Shown here: in pieces, positions 14,701-26,700 of the stretch
Numbering within the stretch: position 1 is the stretch's first letter
Layout of the letters: every line of letters begins with the position of its first letter
Assembly: GCA_963402885.1 (NCBI GenBank)
Contig: OY727095.1
Coordinates: 24,433,001-24,497,000, forward strand
Direction: 5' to 3'
From: Antedon bifida
Lineage: Eukaryota > Echinodermata > Crinoidea > Comatulida > Antedonidae
Length of the DNA stretch: 64,000 nucleotides
Notes under the pieces: generated by a model
Seen by the model: only the letters and a program-made list of their open reading frames with translations
What the model was told of the DNA's origin: nothing
The model's database searches: none
Made by a program: the position numbers and the translations under genes

Positions 14701-17700
14701 GAACAATTTGACACCAAATACAGCTCTCTACGACAAGTGGTTACCGATTTTCAAAACCTGTCGGCCATTTTGAAACTTTCCAGTATTCCGATTTGAGTAA
14801 ACTTTTGATTTATGTTTTTTGAGACTATATTTTATTATAATACATCAAAAAACATTTTCTTGCAATTTTGTTGGGGTTAGGCCAAATATTTTCATATTTT
14901 GACTATTAAGAATATTACAAAATATACCTTTTGCACATTGCTTTCTCATTTCAATATCCAGACCACCTTGTACTATTGCAAACAAAGCTTGCTCCGATGG
15001 TCTCTTGTGAGCTGCGATACATCGGTCCAACCATCGTATAGACCTGAAAAGAAGATATATTATACAAATATCTGGGGCAGTCACAGGACTATTCTAAGGG
15101 GGTTGCCCAAGTGTCCAGGGCCGTAGAAACAGATTATTTGCGCCACAGGCCTGGACTATAACAATAATGGTTAATTTATATGATGAAATGGGATCTAAAT
15201 TTTAATTTAGTGGCAGAAAAAACATTTAGTATGAAATTAAGGGTGTTGTCGGGCAACTGGGACAACACCCCTGCATCCGCCCCTGAATATGAAAGTTTTT
15301 GTGTTGAATGGGGAGAATATGACCAATAATATACAAATAATGTATTTTTTTGATAAAACAAATTTCATCTTTAACTGAATAAAATTACTTGTTTCATTTT
15401 ACGAATATAGAACTTATACAAATATTTTTTTCTGCACTATTCGTGAACTTATATATACTGAAATCAAGGACTAGTACTGTTCTGCCTTACTACACTGAGA
15501 GTCAAATTTGAACAACAATGAAAGCCCCAGTGCATATCAAGCAAAAGCTTCTGGTTTTTTAATCTTTTCTTTGAGACTCTTTCTCATTCTTCATTTAATA
15601 TATTACCAGGTGGTTTAGATATTTCTGTGCCTGATTTATATATAAAAGACATGTTCGCCCGTGAGCTCAGGAGACTAGTTAAAAACCAATGGAACTTGAA
15701 ACGTGTCCCACTACATTTGACTTTTGACAAACCTATGCATTGCTTCCTCTACCCGTGGGCCAGTAGTCAAAACATGAACTACATCATCTAGCTGCATCAT
15801 AATATCTGCTCCTATACTATTCTGAATTTCCATTGATTTTTCTGGTGTAAGAAGCAATTCTTCATTTGTGTAAGGTGATCGGAACTGGACTCCTTCCTCT
15901 GTAATCACAGCAAGATCTAATAAGGACACCATTTGAAAGCCACCACTGTCCTGCAATGTCAAATCATAAAGTTAAAAACAATAAATTTATGAAACTGCAA
16001 TCTGTGTCTGCTATATCGTGACTACTGTATGCAATACAATTAGTTAAAAGTGTTAATTTTGCTGCTTTTCAGTATTCAATATAATACACAAAGTTTGAGA
16101 AAAACATAACAATCTAAATGTAAAAAATCGATCTCAAAAAGATTAAGACAGAAAGTAGAGTATAAATAGATAGATATAAACTCACAGTTAAAAGTGCCCA
16201 TTTCCAGTTCATAAAATTATGAAGACCATTTGCTTTATCCAGTAGTTTTGGACCCTGAAGAAACAAATTTTACAAATTAAAACACACTTGTAAGTGTATC
16301 TTTGCCATTTGATTTTGTATCATTGATTCCCCCATACAAGTCGTAAACATAGCCTCAAAGACTATCATTATCCTTACTAGACGCTTGCTTACACTCTCGT
16401 GCTCATGGATGGTTCTTAAATATCTAAAGGGACTCCACACACATACAAATGTATTGACTTGCGATGAATGGAACATTCCAATCTCTCAGGGTACGTTCAC
16501 ACGTACGGCATAAGAATGGCGTGGCAGGTGTTCATGGCGTTAAACAAAGAAGTTCAAGTATCGTTTACGTTTTAAAAGTTAAACCCTTGGTTCCTTTTTA
16601 GATTTTACACTGTCTTGATGACAATCTTGTTTTTTTAAACCATTTCTTGAAATATAGTCAGCGCTTGATTTCTAAATCAATTCATTCCCGAAAAATACTC
16701 TGCTTTTGGCCATTATTTACTTTTATTTCACCCTAAACCATTCATGAGCTTTTAATCGAAAAGCAGAGAGTAGCTAAATAGCTTGTTTTTATATCAGCAA
16801 TAACATTTACAGTAAAAAAACAAGAAAAAATGGGTAAATTTCTAGAAATAAGGTCAAAATCATTCAAGCGTCGCTGGAGTTAGCTCCGTGGCGTTAGTTA
16901 AGTTGAGGTATGAAGCTGTCGTTGATAACGCCACGGACGTGGCGTAGTGAGTTGCGTTATTAACGCCACTGCCTAGTTCACACGCAAGGCGTAGGCTACG
17001 CAAGGCGTACGCCAGGGCTTACGCCATACGTGTGACCAGGCTCTCAGACTCCCAGTTTGTAGGTAAATTTATGAGCCCTTGGTTTAACACAAGTAGGTAA
17101 ATTTATGGGCCCTTGGAGAATAAACTTAAAACTGAGATATTGCAATACTTTGACAATATTGTAAATACGTATTAACTATTTTTGGTCGTCCTTTGAATCG
17201 AAATTTCCTTACTGTGAATGTGGTTACTGTTGATATATAAACACATATACAAAGAACATTTATTACTGTGACTGTGGGTAGGCTCTACTGCTGGATATAT
17301 AAACACATAATATACAAATAAAAACTGTATTACTGACAGTTGCTTCTCAAAGTTTGTATTAATTAATAATTATAAAAAATATAAACGTCGTAGTGGTGTA
17401 TCGTTACATGTACTTTACTATTTCAATCGACTATAACAGGAACAGTTTTAAAAAAGTATTAAAACGTAAATGTTATGGTTCAGTGATTTTGTTTGATTTT
17501 GTGATAATGGAATAGTCCATGGGGGATGGGAACCCTGCTGGACACCCAAGCCTAGAGAGCTGTATCCAAGGAGACATCTCTCTCTTTGGCCTGGGTGACT
17601 GGCAGGGAGAGGTGTGTTCTCCTTGCCTATAAAGCAAATAATAAATGCTAAGAATTTGTAATGAATTAATTAAACTGCCATAAACTGAGGCTGTTTTGCT

Positions 17701-20700
17701 TGCCTGTTTTTATGCCAATAAATGTTTGTTCAGACGAGTTACCTGGTATTATTATTGCACGTGTCAACCGCAATCCCACACAAGTTAGGGAGGCCAGAGC
17801 CTTTTACAGTGGTGTCAGAAGTGGGATTGAACACAAGACAAGATAAAGGTAAAAAGTACGTTATTCAAGGAAGCAGCCTCAGTTTATGGAAGACCTATAC
17901 TTTTTACATAATCATATTATATACTATTTATGATGGCTATGGAAAACGGAGAAGGTCCTTCTACACAGGAGATTTTACAAACAATAGCAACTGCACTTCA
18001 AGGCATCAACGTCCATCATGTTCATCCTGGAATCAAGTTGACCAAGTTTAGAGGTTCCAAGGCAACCAACGAACCTTCGTTGACTGAGTGGCTGGAAGAT
18101 TTCTCAGCCTACGCAAATCAGTATGGACTGGCAGACGCCAAGAAAGCTCAAGCCTTGTTGGACCATTTAGGTGGAAGTGCTAAAGAAGAACTGATGTGTT
18201 ATGGGGTTGATGTGCGAAGCAACCATGAGCGAATAATCAATGTGTTGAAAGAACGTTTTGGTCCACTTGAGACAAATGCTTCGTTGAGTGAGACTCTACA
18301 TAATCGTGTACAACAAGATGGAGAAAGCCTGGCAGAGTTTAGTTTAGCACTAATGAGACTGTATGGAAAAATGGAAACAGCAACGACAGATGCTGGTGAA
18401 AGAACTGCAATGGCAAGACTAAAAGATAATACTCTGAAAGAAAGACTGGTTAGAGGTGTCCGCGAAAAATGGGTGCAGCGAGAGTTGCGGCGAATAGAAA
18501 TTGATTGCAGGGGCAGGACGTTTATGGAAATGCGTAGAAGTGCACTTGATTTTTTCCAAGATCAGGAACCAATCTCTAGAAGGTCCCATGGTGTATACGA
18601 GGTGCATGCTGACCAAGTGGCGAATACTTTTCATCGTGACCAAAACAACCAATCAACCGGGAGTCATGAGTTATCCAAAGAGGTCAACACCCTGAAAGAT
18701 GAAATGGCCAAATTAAGGTTGGTGATCGAGAAAATGGATAGGCCATGGAGTACAAGTCCTAAAAGCAGGTCAATTAAAGATGCCAAGTGCTACGAGTGTG
18801 GGCAGAAAGGTCATTATAAACGCCAGTGCCATAACACAAATCGGTCACAGGACACCTATTCACAAAGATCCTACCAACCACAGCCAAGCTTCAAATCTCA
18901 ACCAGCTTACCACCAAGCACCAGTTCCCCAACTTCAAGGAGCCTACCAAATTCGACCTACACCTCAACAGATGCACCAGCCACAGGCAGTCAATCAACCC
19001 GGACCAAATTACCAACCACCAATAACTAGTCATCCACAGACAACTTACCAGCCACAGGTAGTCAATCAACCTAGACCAACATACCAACCACCACTAACTG
19101 GTCAGCCACAGGCAACTTACCAGCCGCAGATGAACTATTCATCTCAGAAAACCATGCAGCAACAGCGAACCACACAACCAGCTATGCAGCAGTCGGCAGG
19201 AGTACAGCACCCGGAAAACTTCTGCCCTCCGCCATCAGAGGCAAGGTGGTAGGAGGGAGTGATAAACTGCCTATTGTTGCACATGAGAGTAGGGTGAAAA
19301 GTGAGGATCAAACTGAATCGACTAGGTTGGGACTACTGGCGCCGAGCCCGAAAATGATGTTGGATATTGCTGGTGCACGGATCGGCTGCATTCTTGATAC
19401 AGGAGCCGAAGCCTCAATAATCCCAACTGATGTATACAATTCAATACTGAAGCCTCGTATTGGTCCAATGGAAAACCTAGATTCCGCTATTAAGATTGTT
19501 GGAGTTACAGGAACCAAAATAGCAGTTGAAGGTTATGTACAGATACCTGTTACCATAGGAAATAAGACGGTCGTCGTTGGGTTTCTGGTGGTAGAAGGCA
19601 ATTCACCTAAATGTGGACGTAAGCAAGATTTTCCTTTGATACTAGGATGTAATGCCCTACGATTATTCATTGATACACCAGATGAAAACCTAAGCATGGT
19701 GATTAATAGCCTGAAGATGTCTAATGAAACAGCAGAGTCCAAAGTAACATGTGGGAAACGTGGTGTACTAACCAAAGATTTGTTAGAAGTCGTTCCCCCA
19801 CGATCAGTAAAAAGACTAGAATGCTGTTTTGATGCCACATGTAGGCTTGATAATGATGTTAAGAGTCTATGGTTAATTAAATCATCCAGTGATAGAGAAG
19901 GTCTGGAGGTAATTGAAGGTTGTGTATCCGGAGTTTCACAAGTGAGTCTGCTTGTTTCGAATTCGACTGACGAAGAACTAATCTTAAAACCCAAAACCAT
20001 GGTAGCAGCAGCAGTAGAGCTAGTTCAACAAGCTCATGTAGTTACATTCCAGACAGATGATGTTCTACAAGTAGATGTTAGAGAAGTTTATACTGATGAG
20101 AGTCAAGTAATTAACAGCTCACCCATTCCACTAACGCAAATAAATACCTGTGAGAGACATGTGTGTAGAGATGGCACAATCTTGGAACTACCATTTGGAG
20201 TAAGTCTCAATAACATCGATCCTGATGAAATTGACCAAGTTGCAAGATTGCTTGTAGATCATAAAGAGGTTTTCTCAACTGGCGAGTTCGATCTTGGATA
20301 TTGTGATTTAATTCCACATGAAATCAAAGTCTCCACTGACAAGCAAATCCGTATGCCCTATCGTAGAATACCACCATCACAAATGGCCGAAGTCAAACAG
20401 CTGCTACAAGGCATGCTCGATAAAGGAATTATACAGAAGTCCTCTAGTCCGTATGCTAGCCCAGTAGTACTTGTACGGAAAAGCTCAGGAGCACTGCGAC
20501 TGTGTGTGGATTATCGACAACTCAATGCAATCACAATCAAGGATTCGTTCCCGTTACCTCGGATTGACGAGACTCTTGAAGCTTTAGGTGGAGCCAAATA
20601 TTTCTCACCTATGGATCTCTCTCATGGATATTTTCAAGTTTCGATGCACCCAGACTCCGTCCCATTAACAGCTATTCGAGTTCCTTGGGGGTTATTCGAA

Positions 20701-23700
20701 TTCAATCGCATGCCTCAAGGATTGTGTAATAGTCCAGGAACATTCCAGCGAATTATGGAAAATATATTTGGTGATCTAAACCTCGAAAAATTGATATTGT
20801 ATTTGGATGACATCCTTGTATTTTCAAACACTTTTGAAGAACATTTGGACCGGTTAGCTGAAGTATTCAGGAGACTACAGAAGTGTGGTTTGAAGTTAAA
20901 AGGTGGAAAATGCAAGTTGTTCCAGACTGAAGTAACTCATCTAGGTCATATCGTCAACAAAAATGGAATATCGGTAGACCCAAGTAAGGTAGAGAAAGTT
21001 ATGCGGTGGCCTACTCCCAAAGATTCATCGCAAGTGAGTTCATTCTTGGGACTTGCATCTTACTATAGACGATTCATATCTGGCTTCTCGAAAGTTGCTG
21101 CTCCATTACATGGATTGACCGGAAAGAAAACCAGAAATGCGGGGAAGAAGCTATCGTTTGAATGGAGTGGACAAGCCGAAACAGCATTCCAGACACTGAA
21201 GAAAGCACTATCAACAGCACCTGTCTTGGCCTACCCCATATTCGGTAAGGAGTTTGTTATAGAAGTGGACGCTTCTTTCAATGGTCTAGGAGCATGCTTA
21301 ATGCAAGCAGACGAAGATGGAAAACTTCACCCCATATCATATGCCAGCCGCAGCCTTCGTGGAGCTGAAAAGAATTATGCAGATCTCTCAAGCTTCAAAG
21401 TAGAACTTCTCGCTCTGAAATGGGCTGTAACAGAAAAGTTTGGATCATACATTAGAGGATCAAAATGCACTGTCTTTACAGATCATAACCCATTAGTTCA
21501 TTTAAGGACAGCCAAGTTAGGAGCAACGGAGCATCGTTGGGTGGCTCAGCTCGCACCTTTCAATATCGACATTAAGTACAAACCTGGGAAGAGCAATCAG
21601 TGTGCAGACGCACTAAGCAGATGTCCAGATGCTGAAGTATGTGATGTTACAGTAATGGTAAAAGAAGTGACAGCCTGTAGTTTAGTACCCATCAACATCC
21701 GAAATGCAAATCAAACTACTAAAGAAATTCACCCTCAAGATGAAACACATAGTTTGTTTCCGTCCTACACTCACCAACAATTAGCTAACCTCCAGAGAAG
21801 CGATGCAATATTGGCAAAGGTTTGGGAGTATTGGCAAATCAACTGGAAACCTGGGCAACCAATTACTGATAACTCTGTTGGACTAAGAGGATGGTTAAAA
21901 CAGATAACACATTTAAAGGAGTGGAAAGGAGTACTATACCGAGAAGTTAAATGTAACACAGGTGACTGTCGACAACTACTCATTCCACATAGTCTTCGCA
22001 ACAAAATGCTAGAGATGGCACACGATGGATGGGGTCATCAAGGTGCTAATAGGACTATTGGCATTTTAAAGACAAGATGTTTCTGGCCTGGACTTCAAGA
22101 TGATGTCCGACAACATATTAAGAAATGTTTCACTTGCACAACATCCAAGACAATTTGTCCCATGATTCGCATGCCTAGACGCCATCTAATCGCATTCCGT
22201 CCATTTGAGTTGTTAGCTATTGATTTTCTCAAACTTGATAAGGGCAAAGGTGGTTACGAGGATGTCTTGGTTCTAACAGATGCGTTTACTAAGGTTGCAC
22301 AAGCTATACCCTGCCGAAATCAGTCAGCCATAGTAGTAGCGAAAGTCCTTCAAGAGAAGTGGTTCAATTATTATGGTGCACCACAGCGGCTTCACTCCGA
22401 CCAGGGGAGAAACTTCGAAGGCCTAGTCATTAAGGAACTTTGCAAACTCTACAACATTCACAAATCCAGGACCACGCCATACCACCCGCAGGGCAATGGC
22501 CAAACAGAGAGATTTAACCGTACCCTTTGTGGAATGATAAGATCTATTGATCATAAACAACGACGAAAATGGCCAGAGCTGCTTGGACATTTAGTGTTCT
22601 TGTATAATTCAACACCCCACAGTGTTACTGGTGTTTCACCATTTCGCCTACTATATGGACGTGAACCGTTTACGCCATTAGACCAACTTCTCAACAATTC
22701 ACGGGAAAACTGGGAAGATGACTTTATCGAACAACAAGCTGATGCTATACAACAAGCCCATCAAGTGGCAAAAGATAGCATTGAACGGAAACTAGAAAAC
22801 TCTACACTGAAGCAGAATATACATAAGATGAGTCCACAACTGAGCGTTGGAGATCGTGTACTGTTGAAAAGGTGTGCTTTTGAAGGCAGACACAAGTTAG
22901 AAGACAAGTTTCATCATGATGCCTACATCATAGTTTGGGTTAACGACGCTGGAGACGTTTACAAGATTCGGCCTCTTCTGGGTGGCCCGACACGTACTGT
23001 AAATAGAAAACTCTTAATTGTTGATCCAAGGGAAGCAACAACTGAAGACATTGTAGGAAGTGACTCAGATGAAGAAGATGATATGCCAACCTGGGTATTT
23101 ACACATCATGACTTACCACAGCAGGATGCAAGACACCAACCAGTAGAACCTCAACTCAGACGATCATCAAGATCAACTAGAGGTTTTCATAGTAACCCTG
23201 AGAAATGGCCAAAGTCTACAGTTTCTCGCCATTAAGTGTTGACTTAATTATTTTATGAACTTGAATTTTATGTATGCACACCTTCTATTGGTTTGTGCTA
23301 CTTTGCTGTAATTGTTAAACCATTTTAAGCTAAATAATCTATGATGATAAAGTGTTTGGTGTTCATCAATATTACCGCATAGGAGTTATTGTTATAATTA
23401 TGTTACTATTGTTTACCTAATTGTTAATAGGTATTAAGTTTAAGAGTACAGCATGTTATGGTGTCATAATATGGTATTTTGAAAATAATTAGGTACACAC
23501 AGGTTCTTGTATCATGTAACATGAGATGTATTTATAGATGATTGAAAAGCTGATAATAATGGTTTAAAGTACCACAATCTCTGAAGCTTGTATTATATAA
23601 TGAATCGATCTGTCACAGAGTAATGGTTATAGGGTAACCTATGAGTTGTTGTAGTTATAGTTTTTGGGGTATGAAGCCGTATGGTGGCACCTATTGGATT

Positions 23701-26700
23701 GGTCATGCTCCTTGAGCTGTTAGTTGCGTTGGAAAGCAGTCTTATGGGTGAACCTTTAGCAGTGGTCATGAGGTGCGATCAGAACTTTACTGATCGGGTG
23801 AGTGTCATGGTAACAAGGGCCATGATGGGTGGACTCGCATTGGAAATTCCTCATACTTCTGCTATTGGGAGGGACCGTACTGGCTCCGTATTTAGTATCT
23901 TCACTTTAACAGTTGGCATGACATGATGGTTAGGAGTCCATTGCAGAATGTCTTAACGGGGGGTGGCATCCCAATGCTATTTCAACCAACAATCGGGTAT
24001 CTAATAATTAGTATACTTTATCTTGCGACAGTGTGTCAGATTACAATACTTGGGGGCCAAGTATAGTCATCACGGGGAACATGTTATGGTTCAGTGATTT
24101 TGTTTGATTTTGTGATAATGGAATAGTCCATGGGGGATGGGAACCCTGCTGGACACCCAAGCCTAGAGAGCTGTATCCAAGGAGACATCTCTCTCTTTGG
24201 CCTGGGTGACTGGCAGGGAGAGGTGTGTTCTCCTTGCCTATAAAGCAAATAATAAATGCTAAGAATTTGTAATTAATTAATTAAACTGCCATAAACTGAG
24301 GCTGTTTTGCTTGCCTGTTTTTATGCCAATAAATGTTTGTTCAGACGAGTTACCTGGTATTATTATTGCACGTGTCAACCGCAATCCCACACAAGTTAGG
24401 GAGGCCAGAGCCTTTTACATAAATGTTTTACTGCATTTAGTGGTATATTATTGATAGGCCTATAAAACATTTAAAACAATATTTCGTTACTGAGGGGATA
24501 AAGAATATATTTAAAAATTGTTCTTTCCATCCTCTTCCCCATCCCTCAACTCTAATGTTATATACAAAACACAAATTGGGTTTGTTTAAATGAGTTCAAA
24601 TAAAAAATTTTGGACTCATTTTTAAGACAAGTTTCTCCTTCGGAAGTAGGTCTAATTCCCAGGGTGCTAATTTTAGTTGACTACATAAACGACCTAGATG
24701 GTACGCGAGCGAAGTAATTATAATTGTGCCCATCATTAATAGGCCTAAAAGCTTAAGATGGATTATTTTTATTTATTTTTTTAAAATTTTTATTTTATTT
24801 CATCAAAACCAACAGCAACGAAAGTTGCCACTTGAAAGTATGAAACAGAAAACAGATACAATAAATACTCTATATGAAGCAATCTTGAATAAATAAGTAA
24901 ATAGTAAAAAATTAGCCTATTGAGCATGATTATTCAAAAAAAGAATACAATGAGTCTTGAATGAAGAATAACTATTGAAAAAAATATCAACATTAACATT
25001 AGACTCACTTAAAAAGTTATACATAGAAGGCAAGCGTGTCTGAAACCCCCTTTTCGAGACATTTACTCTACTAGACGGAACATAAAAAGTGGACTTGACT
25101 CTAGTTTTACGAGAAGGAGCATGTAAACTGAAAAGAGAGCAACAGTCGCAACTAAACAAACAATTGACACTCTTATAAAGAAACATTAAATCAGACACAC
25201 TTCTCCTAAACTAAAGAGGTTCAAGACAATTAACAACATCAAAACGTTTACAAAGAAACCTAACAAACTTGTTTTGAACACGTTGAAGCCTTGTGGCATG
25301 AATATCAGAAATTGAATTAAAAATAACTCTAATAACCTCTTAATTCTAACAAGGGGTTTAGGGTAGCTAATTCCCCTACAGTGCCTCCAAATGAAGCCAA
25401 CCATTCTATTACTCTTACTAACAATGTGGTAAATATGCTTGGAAAATAAAAGTTTGGAATCAAAGAATATTCCCAGATCCTTATGGTATTGGACTTTGTC
25501 CAAGTTCTGATTATTAATTTGATAAATAAACGAAATGGGTTTTGATTTAAGATTAATAGTCATTGACTTACATTTGGAGGCATTGAGTTTCATACTCCAA
25601 GAATTAGACCACTGCACTAGACCATCCAAATCCTCCTGAAGTAATACTGCATCGTCGTTTGAAGAAATAATACGATATAATTTAATATCATCCGCAAATA
25701 AAAGAAACTTGGAAAATTAAGGACTTGTGGTAAAATCGTTGATAATTATGTTAAATAATAAAGGACCAAACACTGAGCCCTGCGGAACACCAGAAAGAAT
25801 AGGTAACCAATTTGACAATTGACCCTCAACAAGAACTCTCTGCTGCCTTCCACTCACGTAAGATGATAGTAGCTGGTTTAGTTTGCCAATGATACCAAAT
25901 CTGTTCAACTTGTCGAGAAGGAACTCATGTAACACCCCGTCAAAAGCACGCGAGAAATCTGTATAAACAACATCACATTGATGTTTGTTGTCTATAGAAG
26001 AATATGCTGTGCTTAATAAAGTAACCAGATTAGTTTGACATGATCTCCCCGGAGTAAAGCCGTGTTGAGACTCGCTCAAAAAGGGAGAAACATGCTGAGA
26101 TATATGATTATAAATCATTCTGTCAAATAATTTGGAAATAGTACAAAGGAGTGATACTGGTCTGTAGTAGTTCTTTACATTATTCCGAGCACCTCCTTTG
26201 AATATTGGGCAGATGTTGGCCGTTTTCCATATATCTGGAAACAGCCTAGGCCTTTACTTCACACGGTTATTGTTGAACTTTGAGTGTGGTGGCGAAAGCC
26301 CACCTCTGGTCCCTGGGCCTTTGTTGTGCAGTGAAGCGTTAAACCACCATTTATACAGCCTAGGAAAAAACTCACAGGAATTGTCTTTAAAAACATGATT
26401 AGTGCAGCAATTTGGTAGTGGATAGTACACATCACGCTTCATAAATTATGTGAAACAAATGTCCGCACACATTGGGAAAAGGCACATAAATAAATATTTA
26501 CACATTGCATTACAGAACTAAAAATACATATATATATATCCAATCTGCAGACAGTACTGTTTCGATCTTATTAGATCTCGTCAGTGCAGCTCAGGTTTTG
26601 AAATGAAATGTACAGCAAAACTGGCACAATATATAGGCTGAGCCAGGTATGCGGGACAGTATATATTTATAAATCCTAGCCAAAATAAAGTTGGGTATGA

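Larger units (their letters stand above)
17471..24419 (+). mobile_element. Full-length, recent Ty3/Gypsy LTR retrotransposon
   Basis: 6949 bp with 338-bp LTRs that differ at one base, a TAAA duplication (17467-17470 and 24420-24423), a primer-binding site, intact gag and an intact pol in the order protease, RT, RNase H, integrase, which defines Ty3/Gypsy. It sits antisense in QTRT1 intron 1. Near-identical LTRs plus open frames imply recent and possibly current activity. No env-like gene. Confidence 0.97.

Noticed and set aside
23681..23926. Possible env gene of the Gypsy element
   Set aside because: Only 81 residues, no signal peptide, no membrane anchor, no family motif.
24768..26589. Hammerhead as the 5' ribozyme of the jockey/CR1-like fragment
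   Set aside because: The RT fragment is broken at 26255 and unrelated sequence lies between; this RT class is not known to carry hammerheads.
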